Positions 25,198 to 33,601 of a stretch of DNA of 33,601 nt are shown here, one piece after another. Each line of letters starts with the position of its first letter. The first letter of the stretch is position 1. The notes beneath the pieces are model-generated. The model had not been told where the DNA came from. It ran no database searches and worked only from the letters and a program-made list of their open reading frames with translations. Source of the DNA: an uncultured SAR86 cluster bacterium (GTDB taxonomy: Bacteria; Pseudomonadota; Gammaproteobacteria; Magnimaribacterales; D2472); NCBI GenBank assembly GCA_902630885.1, contig CACOWI010000005.1:1-33601 (forward strand), written 5' to 3'. A program made the position numbers and the translations under genes.

Positions 25198-26502
25198 ATG
25201 ACTCATCCAAATCATCCAAGCGTAGATCAAAGCGATCGTGTAGTACCAATTAATTTAAGACAAAGTGGACGGACTCCAACTGAGCTTCTTATATCAACCA
25301 GAGTAAGAAAATCTCCATTCTGGCATCTATCTCATGAAGCAGGTTGTTGGCGAGCAACTGTATATAACAGAATTTATCATCCAAGAGGTTATGTAAAACC
25401 TGAGGATGGAGGCGCGATGGTTGAATATGACGCATTAGTAAATAGAGTAACAATGTGGAATGTTGCTGTAGAAAGACAAATAAGAGTAAAAGGTCCTGAT
25501 GCAGAGGCTTTTACTGATTTTGTAATTACTCGTGATGCAACAAAAATTGAACCAATGCACGGTAAATATGCAATCTTATGTAATGAGAAAGGAGGCATAC
25601 TTAATGATCCAGTTTTGTTAAGACTCTCTGAGGATGAGTTTTGGTTCTCGATATCAGACAGCGATTTACTACTTTGGATGCAAGGTGTAAATGTTGCGAA
25701 ACAATTTAATGTGGAAATAGACGAAATCGATGTTTGTCCTCTACAGATTCAAGGACCTTTGTCCGAGGATCTTATGGCAAAGCTTGCAGGTGAGGAGCTT
25801 AGAGATGTTCCATATTATGGTCTAATGGAAGCTAACATCAATGGTGCTGATTGCGTTATCAGTCAAACAGGATTCACAGGCGAAAAGGGTTATGAAATTT
25901 ATGTTCGTGATACACATGAAAATGCTGAAAAAGTCTGGAACAAAGTTTTAGAGGATGGTGAAGAGTTTGGTCTAATGGTAATTGCTCCTGCTCACCATAG
26001 AAGAATCGCTGCAGGGATTTTGTCATGGGGCCAAGACTTGGATCATGAAACTTCACCTTTTCAAGTTAATTTAGCTTATCAAGTACCTCGAAATAAAAAA
26101 TCAGACTACATTGGCAAGGCAGAACTAGAAAGACAAAGAGGTGTTATCGATTCTGGCGAAGCTCCATTTAAAATGAAAATGGTTGGAATCACCCTAGGAG
26201 GAAAAGAAATCACGGATTATGCTCCTGATTTTTGGCTTGTTGCTGATACTGATGGAAATGATATGGGGTATGTCACCTCGCCATGGTGGTCGCCCGAGCT
26301 TGGAACAAATATTGCACTTGCATGGGTTCCATGGTCTTCGTCTGAGGTAGGTACTAAACTGCAAGTAAAATTACCTGATGAATATTCGGTAACACCTGGT
26401 GAGCCAGTTGAAGGAGAAGTTGTAGATGTTCCTTTTAGAGAATCAGTAAATCCAAATAAACGTGAGGTTGAGGCAGCTAAAGGAAAAGATTTCGCTGAAT
26501 AA
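25198..26502 (+). CDS. GcvT-family THF-dependent aminomethyl/demethyl-transferase, DmdA-like
   Basis: A 434-residue cytoplasmic enzyme of the glycine-cleavage T-protein superfamily. The N-terminal folate domain has SPFWHLSHEAGCWRATVYN, WNVAVERQIRVKGPDA, GGILNDPVLLRL, FWFSISDSDLLLW and PLQIQGPLSEDLM; the C-terminal barrel has LGTNIALAWVP and VVDVPF. Several stretches (TVYN, W.V..ERQ, NDPVLL.L, FWFSISD.D, PL.IQGPLS) resemble DmdA, which demethylates DMSP to THF, more than housekeeping GcvT. It is longer than DmdA of SAR11 (about 370). No other glycine-cleavage gene is near. GGGGAGGAA precedes the ATG. Substrate (DMSP or another methylated N or S compound) is not determined by the sequence. Confidence 0.78.
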   Translation: MTHPNHPSVDQSDRVVPINLRQSGRTPTELLISTRVRKSPFWHLSHEAGCWRATVYNRIYHPRGYVKPEDGGAMVEYDALVNRVTMWNVAVERQIRVKGPDAEAFTDFVITRDATKIEPMHGKYAILCNEKGGILNDPVLLRLSEDEFWFSISDSDLLLWMQGVNVAKQFNVEIDEIDVCPLQIQGPLSEDLMAKLAGEELRDVPYYGLMEANINGADCVISQTGFTGEKGYEIYVRDTHENAEKVWNKVLEDGEEFGLMVIAPAHHRRIAAGILSWGQDLDHETSPFQVNLAYQVPRNKKSDYIGKAELERQRGVIDSGEAPFKMKMVGITLGGKEITDYAPDFWLVADTDGNDMGYVTSPWWSPELGTNIALAWVPWSSSEVGTKLQVKLPDEYSVTPGEPVEGEVVDVPFRESVNPNKREVEAAKGKDFAE

Positions 26503-26512
26503 GATTTGTAAA

Positions 26513-26546
26513 TGAAGCGAAAGTTATATGGATAATTTTCGCTTCA
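26513..26546 (+). other. Stem-loop after the GcvT-family gene
   Basis: TGAAGCGAAA (26513-26522) and TTTCGCTTCA (26537-26546) form a perfect 10-bp stem with a 14-base AT-rich loop, ending 9 bases before the next ATG. No T-tract follows, so factor-independent termination is doubtful; an mRNA 3'-end or attenuating element is possible. Confidence 0.5.
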
Positions 26547-26555
26547 CATTAAAGA

Positions 26556-27140
26556 ATGCGTTTTATATTACTTTTAATTCTATCAATACCACTTTATTCT
26601 CAAAGTTCAAAAGTACTATGCGAATTAAATGGAGAATATTCAGTAACCTATAAAGACATAAAAAAAACTTATCTTGCTGAAGGTATTGAGCTTTTTAAAA
26701 ATTTAGCTAGGCAAACTCAACAATCTCTTTTTTTATTGAGAAGGGCGAAAACTAATTTTGCTGAAGAAGATTGGGAAAAAAATTCTTTATATGTAGTTCA
26801 ATATTGGGATGTTGACTCTACTGAAGAAACATACAAATCTTTAACTCATACACTAGAACCTGCTCCAGCATGGATCAACGAAGACGCACAATGGTCCGTC
26901 GAAACAAAAGATACAGGCATATCTGTGACTCATTCTATGGAAGTTGAAGAGGAGCATCCATTGTTTCCAGAATATAAAGTAGAAGTATATAAAATTACAA
27001 ACAGCTTTAATTGGTTTACAGGAAAAGGTCAAATTTATGGGGATATATGGCTTAAAAAGAAAGATGAATCAAGAGGCAATAATCCTAAAATTGAAATTTT
27101 TGCAAATGGTAAATGCGAGCAACAGAAGAAAAAGTTCTAA
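26556..27140 (+). CDS. Exported protein of unknown function
   Basis: A 194-residue protein I do not recognise. It begins with a short signal peptide (MRFILLLILSIPLYSQSS, cleavage near residue 16-18), so it is probably periplasmic. The rest is soluble, rich in aromatic and charged residues (YVVQYWDVD, APAWINEDAQWS, HSMEVEEEHPLFPEY, FNWFTGKGQIYGDIW) with only two cysteines in the mature part (CELNGEY near the start, GKCEQQ at the end) that could form a disulfide. It ends in a basic tail QQKKKF. A weak ribosome-binding site (AAAG) precedes the ATG. It stands alone between the GcvT-family gene and hflX, in the same direction. Confidence 0.7.
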   Translation: MRFILLLILSIPLYSQSSKVLCELNGEYSVTYKDIKKTYLAEGIELFKNLARQTQQSLFLLRRAKTNFAEEDWEKNSLYVVQYWDVDSTEETYKSLTHTLEPAPAWINEDAQWSVETKDTGISVTHSMEVEEEHPLFPEYKVEVYKITNSFNWFTGKGQIYGDIWLKKKDESRGNNPKIEIFANGKCEQQKKKF

Positions 27141-27181
27141 TTTTTTAATAAAAATATAAAAATATCTTTAAAATAACATTA

Positions 27182-28495
27182 ATGAACTCTGTTGGTATCA
27201 ATGAAATTAAAAAAGCCTTTCTAGTATTCATCGATGTCGAATCTTTAAATAAAAGAACAAAATTAGAAAGTGCTTTTGAAGAGTTTGAAAGTCTAGTTAT
27301 TTCATCTGGATTAGTTATTCATGGTAGTAAATATTTAAATCAAACTGATCCAGTAATTAATACGTTCATAACAAAAGGAAATCTTGAAAATTTAAAAATT
27401 CAGATCACAAACAGTGATGTTGAAATAATAATAATTAACCATGAGCTATCTGCTTCTCAAACAAGAAATTTGGAAAAGTTTTTTAATAAGAGGGTTATTG
27501 ATAAAACTGAACTTATTTTGGATATTTTTGCTACTCGGGCTTCTTCGCATATTGGTAAATTACAAGTTGAACTTGCGCAACTTAAACATTTATCAACAAG
27601 GCTTATAAGGGGTTGGACTCATCTTGAAAGACAAAAGGGTGGTATAGGCTTAAGAGGACCCGGTGAGACTCAGTTAGAGACTGACAGAAGACTTATAAAT
27701 AATCGAATAAAAAGACTCAATAAAAGACTTGAAAAATCACATAAACAAAGAGAGATCAATAGATATTCAAGGAAAAAAAGTAGAAATAAATTAGTAGCAT
27801 TAGTCGGATATACTAATGCAGGAAAAACAACTTTGTTTAATAAATTGACTGAAAGTTCTCAACTTGCTGAAGATAAGTTATTTGCAACATTAGATTCAGT
27901 AACAAGAAAAAATAAAGATCCGAAACATGGTCCAATACTATTCTCAGATACTGTTGGTTTTATCTCAGACTTGCCTACTCAACTGGTTGAGTCATTCAAG
28001 GCAACTTTAGACGAACTTAAAACTGCTGATCTTTTATTGCATATAGTGGACAGTAATGATGTTGATTACAAAATAAAAATTAAGGAAGTTAACAATATTT
28101 TAAATGACATTGGAGTTATGAATATTCCTCAAATAATTGTAAATAACAAGTGCGATCTGATTGATCATAAAAAATTAGAGATATTAAAATTTAAAAAAAA
28201 TAAGGAAGTTTTTATTTCTGCTGAGAATGATAATGAATTTCAAGATTTAAGAGCGAAAATAAATAACCTACTTTTCAATGGTATGTATCAGGGTTGGATA
28301 TCAATGGAAAACAATATGGGAAACATAAGATCTTCACTTTTTGATATGGGATGCGTTAAAGAAGAAAAAGTTTCTGAATGTGGAAAGATGCTAGCCAAAA
28401 TTAAAATTGGGAATGATGAATTAGATGAGCTACTAAACTTAAAAGGATTTGAACTTTGTCTTGATGAGGATATACTTTCAATCTCTACAAAATAA
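27182..28495 (+). CDS. hflX: GTPase HflX
   Basis: HflX is a ribosome-associated GTPase that splits stalled or heat-stressed 70S ribosomes. The 437-residue protein has the N-terminal HflX domain (NHELSASQTRNLEKFFNKRV, ATRASSHIGKLQVELAQL, RGPGETQLETDRR), a coiled-coil linker (RIKRLNKRLEKSHKQ), and the G domain: GYTNAGKTTL (G1), FATLDSVTRK (G2), FSDTVGFISDLP (G3), NKCDLID (G4). The last part is the C-terminal HflX domain. In many gammaproteobacteria hflX follows hfq; here hfq is not adjacent. The DoxX gene follows after 10 bases. Confidence 0.95.
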   Translation: MNSVGINEIKKAFLVFIDVESLNKRTKLESAFEEFESLVISSGLVIHGSKYLNQTDPVINTFITKGNLENLKIQITNSDVEIIIINHELSASQTRNLEKFFNKRVIDKTELILDIFATRASSHIGKLQVELAQLKHLSTRLIRGWTHLERQKGGIGLRGPGETQLETDRRLINNRIKRLNKRLEKSHKQREINRYSRKKSRNKLVALVGYTNAGKTTLFNKLTESSQLAEDKLFATLDSVTRKNKDPKHGPILFSDTVGFISDLPTQLVESFKATLDELKTADLLLHIVDSNDVDYKIKIKEVNNILNDIGVMNIPQIIVNNKCDLIDHKKLEILKFKKNKEVFISAENDNEFQDLRAKINNLLFNGMYQGWISMENNMGNIRSSLFDMGCVKEEKVSECGKMLAKIKIGNDELDELLNLKGFELCLDEDILSISTK

Positions 28496-28505
28496 ACGTA
28501 AAAAA

Positions 28506-28928
28506 ATGAATAAACTAAATAATCTATTAGACTCCATTGCAAAACCTTTTATGCCAATTACACCATGGCTTCTTCGACTAGGTTTAGGAATATCATTTAT
28601 TTTGCATGGAGTAACTAAGCTTCCACTTCCATCAGAAAGGATGGTACCTTGGCTTGAAAGTATGGGATATATGTATCCAGAATTAGTTTCTAGTTTAGTT
28701 GCAATAGGAGAGATCGCTGCTGGGGTCGGAATTATTCTTGGCGGATTACTTAATAACAAGGCCGGTCATTTGATGACAAGATTATCTGGTGGAGCAGTCG
28801 GCGTAATAATGATTGGAGCTATTTTAATTGCACATTCTGACTGGCTTGTAACACCAAAGCTCTTTAAGAGCGAACAAATATTTTTATTTCTATTAGGAAC
28901 CTATTTCGCTATTAGAGGGAATAAATAG
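28506..28928 (+). CDS. DoxX-family membrane protein (copy 2)
   Basis: A 140-residue integral membrane protein with four hydrophobic spans, paralogous to the protein at 17477. Shared points: PWLLRLGLGISFILHGVTKLP, IGEIAAGVGIILGGLL, MTRLSGGAVGVIMIGAILI and the end TYFAIRGNK. I use the ATG at 28506 (MNKLNNLL); an earlier in-frame ATG at 28449 would lie inside hflX and add a charged non-conserved extension. Function unknown beyond the family. It is the last gene before the Fur-controlled siderophore receptor. Confidence 0.82.
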   Translation: MNKLNNLLDSIAKPFMPITPWLLRLGLGISFILHGVTKLPLPSERMVPWLESMGYMYPELVSSLVAIGEIAAGVGIILGGLLNNKAGHLMTRLSGGAVGVIMIGAILIAHSDWLVTPKLFKSEQIFLFLLGTYFAIRGNK

Positions 28929-29000
28929 TCATTTATCCAAGCTTTTAGCTCAATAACTTATTGTCCAAAGATTTTTTTTTATATTTTCTGCATATTTATC

Positions 29001-29029
29001 TTGCAAATATAAATGAGAATCATTATCAT
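29001..29029 (+). promoter_or_regulatory. Promoter of the siderophore-type receptor gene
   Basis: TTGCAA (29001-29006), a 17-base spacer, then TATCAT (29024-29029, five of six to consensus). The -10 lies in the middle of the Fur-box-like palindrome. The transcript would start near 29036, directly before the first arm of the structured leader. Confidence 0.65.
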
Positions 29030-29037
29030 TCTCATTT
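29011..29037. promoter_or_regulatory. Fur-box-like operator, extended palindrome
   Basis: Arms AAATGAGAAT (29011-29020) and ATTCTCATTT (29028-29037) are perfect inverted repeats around CATTATC. The combined GAGAATCATTATCATTCTC core is a very good Fur site, long enough for two overlapping dimers. It covers the -10 and start of the receptor promoter. Confidence 0.88.
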
Positions 29038-29038
29038 A

Positions 29039-29130
29039 TGAAAGCTACTTTATTGGTCATTCCCCTAAAAGTGTGCAGTTTTATTGATTTTTATAATCAA
29101 AAATCTTTAGGCGAAAAAAGGTAGCTTTCA
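29039..29130 (+). ncRNA. Candidate structured 5' leader of the siderophore-type receptor mRNA
   Basis: Three nested stems are visible. P1: TGAAAGCTAC (29039-29048) with GTAGCTTTCA (29121-29130), 10 bp. P2: CCTAAA (29064-29069) with TTTAGG (29106-29111), 6 bp. P3: TTGATT (29084-29089) with AATCAA (29095-29100), 6 bp and a 5-base loop. Unpaired joints of 15/9 and 14/5 bases lie between them. P1 begins about three bases after the predicted transcription start and closes 10 bases before the Shine-Dalgarno GTGAGG (29141-29146). I know no family that matches. A cis-regulatory or stability element is an inference; only the base complementarity is seen. Confidence 0.45.
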
Positions 29131-29153
29131 TTTTAATTTTGTGAGGTAAAAAT

Positions 29154-31253
29154 ATGAACAAAATATTAAACAGATTTATTGATGACATCTCGCCACTATT
29201 TTTTATAGCTGTGCTTCTAGTGTCATCATTTGTAATAGCTCAGGATAACGATGACGATGTTGAAGAAGTTGTTGTTAAAGGTAATGTACTATATTCTGAT
29301 CAAGTTACTGCACTTAAAACTCCCGTACCGGTATTAGATGTTCCTCAAACTGTTTCGATTGTCACAGATGATGACATTCGTAAACAAGGTTTTAGACAAA
29401 TTGGGGATATCGTTCGGTATACACCAGGTGTCAATACTTCACAAGGTGAGGGTCACAGAGACGCAGTAGTTTTTCGTGGAGTAAGATCAACAGCTGACTT
29501 CTTTCAAGATGGAGCAAGAGATGATGTCCAATATTACCGCTCACTTTATAACGTTGAGCAGGTAGAAATCCTAAGAGGACCCAATGCACTTCTATTTGGT
29601 AGAGGTGGAACTGGCGGTGTTATCAATAGGGTGTCAAAAAAAGCTGTAATCGGTGAAGAATTTGGTGCCGTTGATTTTGGTTTAGATGATTTCGGAGGAA
29701 ATGATTTAGTTATAGATAGCAACGTTCAGATAAACGATACCTCTGCATTTAGAATAATGTTTCACTCTGATACATTAAAGAATCATAGAGATTACTATGA
29801 CGGAGATAGAATAGGATTTAATCCAACACTTAAAGTAAAAATGAGTGATAGAACTACCTTAGATCTTTCATATGAACATGCGGATCATGAGAGATTTATA
29901 GATAGAGGTATTCCAACTGAAAATGGCTCACCAGTAAAGAGATTTGCTGGGATTACCTTTGGGGACAGTAAAGGAGATAATCTTCAAACTCTTGAGGCAG
30001 ATATTTTCAGAGCATCTTTAAGTACAGTATTTTCTGACACTAGAAAAGCTAATCTTCAGATAGTCTCCAGTGAGTATGAAAAAATGTATAAAAATTATTA
30101 TGCGTCTGGATATACTGCAGGTGCAACTGTTGTTACTATGGATGGGTATTTGGATCCAACTGAGCGTGAAAACACTATCATAAGCGGTAACTTAGTTAAT
30201 GAAATTCAAATAGGCTCTGCAACACACACAATGTTATTTGGTGCAGAAATTATAGATACAACAAATAATAACTTTCGTTATAACACCTACTTCAGTAACA
30301 CAAAAGATGATAATGAAGTATTTAATATTACGGATCCAATGGATTTCACAGTTAATGCTGCAGGCCAAGCATCTACCAATGACTATACTGCAGACTTAAA
30401 AAGTAAAACAAAATCTGATATTGAAGTAACATCAATTTATTTTCAAGATCAGATAGATGTTTCTGACAACCTAAAATTGATGATTGGTGGTCGTCATGAT
30501 ACCTTCGATATAACTGTTACTGATATTAAAAATAGTTCTGCGCAATCAAGAGAAGATAAAGAGTTTTCTCCAAGAGCTGGAATTGTTTATAAGCCAAAAG
30601 AAAATGTTTCTTGGTACTACAGCTATAGTGAGAGTTTCCTTCCAAGATCTGGAGAGCAATTCAAAGCTTTGTCTGCTAGCAGTGCAGCACTTGATCCTGA
30701 TGTATACGAAAGTAGTGAGATTGGTGTCAAGGTCGCACTATCAGATGACCTTAGTCTGACAGCTGCATATTTTGATAGTGAACAAACAAGAGCTGCTAGA
30801 GATAGTGAAACTGGAGAAACCAATGAGATTGTTGGTTTGCAAGTTGATGGAATGGAGTTGGAGTTAAAAGGTAGCGTTTCTGATTCAATGGATATCGTTT
30901 TAGGTTTAACTAAAATGAGTGGTGAAACAGCTAAAGGTGGTGAGCCAAGAGAAATACCTGACCACATGATTTCATTATTTGCAACTAATCAAGTTTCAGA
31001 TAAGTTTGGCTGGTCCCTTGGTTTAACTAGACAAGGTGAGTCAGCAATTGGAAATGATAAGCCTGGAAACGTTCTTCCAGCATATACAAGAGTAGATTTT
31101 GCTGCTTACTATATGATTGCTGATGACTTAAGTGTACAAATGAATGTTGAGAATTTAAATGATACTTTATATTTCCCACATTCTCATAGTACACACCAAG
31201 CTTCAGTTGGCGAACCGTTAAATGTAAGATTTTCTATAAGAAAAACTTTCTAA
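29154..31253 (+). CDS. TonB-dependent siderophore receptor (catecholate/Fiu-like family)
   Basis: A 699-residue outer-membrane receptor. Long signal peptide (cleavage near A29), TonB box VEEVVVKG (36-43), plug domain with PVLDVPQTVSIVTDDDIRKQG, RYTPGVNTSQGEG, FRGVRSTADFFQDGARDD, VEILRGPNALLFGRGGTGG and a barrel ending VRFSIRKTF. The QTVSIVT and GPNALLFGRG..GG.IN text is that of the TonB-siderophor subfamily, not of heme receptors. Ligand unknown; no siderophore synthesis genes are in the window, so use of foreign siderophores is plausible. Fur-type control and a structured leader precede it, a terminator follows. Confidence 0.88.
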   Translation: MNKILNRFIDDISPLFFIAVLLVSSFVIAQDNDDDVEEVVVKGNVLYSDQVTALKTPVPVLDVPQTVSIVTDDDIRKQGFRQIGDIVRYTPGVNTSQGEGHRDAVVFRGVRSTADFFQDGARDDVQYYRSLYNVEQVEILRGPNALLFGRGGTGGVINRVSKKAVIGEEFGAVDFGLDDFGGNDLVIDSNVQINDTSAFRIMFHSDTLKNHRDYYDGDRIGFNPTLKVKMSDRTTLDLSYEHADHERFIDRGIPTENGSPVKRFAGITFGDSKGDNLQTLEADIFRASLSTVFSDTRKANLQIVSSEYEKMYKNYYASGYTAGATVVTMDGYLDPTERENTIISGNLVNEIQIGSATHTMLFGAEIIDTTNNNFRYNTYFSNTKDDNEVFNITDPMDFTVNAAGQASTNDYTADLKSKTKSDIEVTSIYFQDQIDVSDNLKLMIGGRHDTFDITVTDIKNSSAQSREDKEFSPRAGIVYKPKENVSWYYSYSESFLPRSGEQFKALSASSAALDPDVYESSEIGVKVALSDDLSLTAAYFDSEQTRAARDSETGETNEIVGLQVDGMELELKGSVSDSMDIVLGLTKMSGETAKGGEPREIPDHMISLFATNQVSDKFGWSLGLTRQGESAIGNDKPGNVLPAYTRVDFAAYYMIADDLSVQMNVENLNDTLYFPHSHSTHQASVGEPLNVRFSIRKTF

Positions 31254-31268
31254 GCTGATTTTTGGGAG

Positions 31269-31290
31269 AGGGGTGTCATACAGTACCCCT
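31269..31290 (+). other. Small hairpin ahead of the terminator
   Basis: AGGGGT (31269-31274) pairs with ACCCCT (31285-31290) around a 10-base loop, followed by AAAAA. It stands just before the intrinsic terminator and may protect the receptor mRNA 3' end. Confidence 0.4.
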
Positions 31291-31300
31291 AAAAATTAAG

Positions 31301-31327
31301 AGGGGCAATTTAATTGCCCCTTTTTTT
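31301..31327 (+). terminator. Intrinsic terminator after the siderophore receptor
   Basis: A 9-bp stem, AGGGGCAAT with ATTGCCCCT, a 3-base loop and seven T residues (31321-31327). This is a classic factor-independent terminator, ending 16 bases before the next start codon. Confidence 0.92.
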
Positions 31328-31343
31328 AGAGTAAAATGTGATT

Positions 31344-31892
31344 ATGAAGAACTATTTAAAATATGACGATACTCAAGTTTTTAAATATGACAATTTAATT
31401 CTTGCGGTAATTTATACTATTGGTCACATTTTAATTGCTATGACTTGTAATAGGATTATTACAGGAGCTACTCTTGATATGGCTGCTGCAGATGCATTTA
31501 TTGAGCCTATCATCAACGGTTTTTGGTTTTATTTTCTTCTAGTGTTTTTAAAAAGAATCATCATTGAAAAAATTGATAGTACTAGTATCAATTTTTTAGA
31601 CTCAAAAAGAATAGGAATCTATTTAGCTATTTTATACACGTTTGGGCATATATTTATTGCAATGACATGTAATAGACTTTTAACTGGAGCACCTTTAAAT
31701 CTTGCTGCAATTGATGCAATTGTTGAGCCTATAATAAATGGATTTTGGTTTTATCTACTATTTGAAGTATTTAATGCTTATAAATTTAAAATTCAGACAA
31801 GTGCTGCTGGAAGAAGTAGCAAAAATCCATCTCCATCATCTATGCAAACCTCAAAATTTGCTCCCATTAATAACAAAAAGAATTTAGATTAA
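31344..31892 (+). CDS. Membrane protein with two tandem DUF2061-like units
   Basis: A 182-residue membrane protein built from two copies of one unit. Residues 24-64 (YTIGHILIAMTCNR... INGFWFYF) and 98-138 (YTFGHIFIAMTCNR... INGFWFYL) are identical at 30 of 41 positions. Each copy has two hydrophobic stretches joined by a TGA.L..AA.DA..EPII turn, similar to the DUF2061 pattern (TG...A..I...E...K...YY). A basic, Ser/Pro-rich tail follows (AAGRSSKNPSPSS). Start: ATG at 31344; an in-frame GTG at 31338 is the alternative, with AGAG better spaced before it. The upstream terminator leaves no room for an ordinary promoter. Function unknown. Confidence 0.72.
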   Translation: MKNYLKYDDTQVFKYDNLILAVIYTIGHILIAMTCNRIITGATLDMAAADAFIEPIINGFWFYFLLVFLKRIIIEKIDSTSINFLDSKRIGIYLAILYTFGHIFIAMTCNRLLTGAPLNLAAIDAIVEPIINGFWFYLLFEVFNAYKFKIQTSAAGRSSKNPSPSSMQTSKFAPINNKKNLD

Positions 31893-31895
31893 ACC

Positions 31896-31923
31896 TTCAA
31901 AAAATTACTTATTACAGTACAAT
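31896..31923 (+). promoter_or_regulatory. Promoter of tRNA-Ala
   Basis: TTCAAA (31896-31901), a 16-base spacer, and TACAAT (31918-31923). The start would be near 31930, about nine bases before the mature tRNA. Confidence 0.45.
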
Positions 31924-31938
31924 AATGCAACCTAATGT

Positions 31939-32014
31939 GGGGCTATAGCTCAGCTGGGAGAGCACCTGCTTTGCAAGCAGGGGGTCCGCGGTTCGATCCC
32001 GCGTAGCTCCACCA
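31939..32014 (+). tRNA. tRNA-Ala (anticodon UGC)
   Basis: A 76-base cloverleaf with encoded CCA. Acceptor GGGGCTA/TAGCTCC includes the G3-U70 wobble pair that alanyl-tRNA synthetase requires. Anticodon stem-loop CCTGC TTTGCAA GCAGG gives TGC. D and T arms are regular. Here it stands alone, not within an rRNA operon. No repeat of its 3' end was noticed nearby, so nothing suggests an integrated element. Confidence 0.97.
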
Positions 32015-32107
32015 TTTTTATTCACTTTTAATACTTTTTTTTTATTTTTTTTAATAGTATATTTGTACTTATAACTTTTAATTGCACATTTTTAGGGAGT
32101 TAATTAG

Positions 32108-33601
<1,494 letters not shown>

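Noticed and set aside
28449-28505. Longer N-terminus for the second DoxX protein
   Set aside because: It would lie mostly inside hflX and adds a charged stretch absent from the paralogue; the ATG at 28506 fits the family.
28946-28979. Possible terminator after the second DoxX gene (CAATA/TATTG followed at a distance by a T-run)
   Set aside because: The 5-bp AT-rich stem is weak and eight bases separate it from the T-run; not a normal terminator.
32015-32107. T-rich stretch between tRNA-Ala and katG as terminator, promoter or OxyR/Fur site
   Set aside because: No stable hairpin precedes the T-runs, and no -35/-10 pair or operator is clear enough to report.

Overview
The window looks like a piece of chromosome from a low-GC, free-living marine gammaproteobacterium, possibly of the SAR86 type (the lineage is an inference). 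RpoD is very close to the gammaproteobacterial housekeeping sigma factor. The gene orders fis-purH-purD and gshB-tonB-yqgF, together with Coq7, HflX and YrbL, also point to Gammaproteobacteria. The DNA is AT-rich and tightly packed, with many ATGA overlaps. No gene-free stretch exceeds 300 bases; the longest, 28929-29153, holds a promoter/operator and a structured leader. I saw no CRISPR array, insertion sequence or prophage.

Layout. 1-3176 (+): the 3' part of trpD, trpC, an SF2 helicase starting at TTG inside the trpC end, and a thioredoxin-fold protein. 3169-10285 (-): fis-purH-purD-coq7, then an MHS-type transporter and a divergent photolyase/cryptochrome; a histidine phosphatase precedes fis. 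10316-16642 (+): rsmE, gshB, tonB, yqgF, dnaG, rpoD. 16644-17279 (-): yrbL-like gene, followed by a CAU tRNA (probably Ile2). 17477-18094 (-): a DoxX-family gene preceded by a 54-codon membrane-protein gene. 18227-22762 (-): a DUF411 protein, a P19/Tp34-like protein, HugZ-like heme-degrading protein and the heme ABC importer HmuTUV. 22875-25070 (+): a divergent heme-type TonB receptor. 25198-28928 (+): a DmdA-like GcvT-family enzyme, an unknown secreted protein, hflX and a second DoxX. 29154-31253 (+): a siderophore-type TonB receptor. 31344-33601 (+): a membrane protein with a duplicated domain, tRNA-Ala and the 5' two thirds of katG.

How it fits together. The accessory theme is iron. Two TonB-dependent receptors, each preceded by a convincing Fur-box-like operator overlapping a sigma-70-like promoter, would draw energy from a TonB protein such as the one at 11976. 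The heme receptor is divergent from a periplasmic binding protein, permease and ATPase, followed by a HugZ-like protein that would release iron from imported heme. A P19/Tp34-like periplasmic metal protein, a DUF411 protein and a possible mini-lipoprotein lie beyond.

Most novel-looking signals: (i) a nested three-stem inverted-repeat structure at the predicted mRNA 5' end of the siderophore receptor; (ii) a small Trp-rich membrane protein upstream of DoxX; (iii) a possible 23-residue lipoprotein; (iv) a membrane protein made of two near-identical DUF2061-like units. None amounts to a proven new system; the structured leader is the best candidate.
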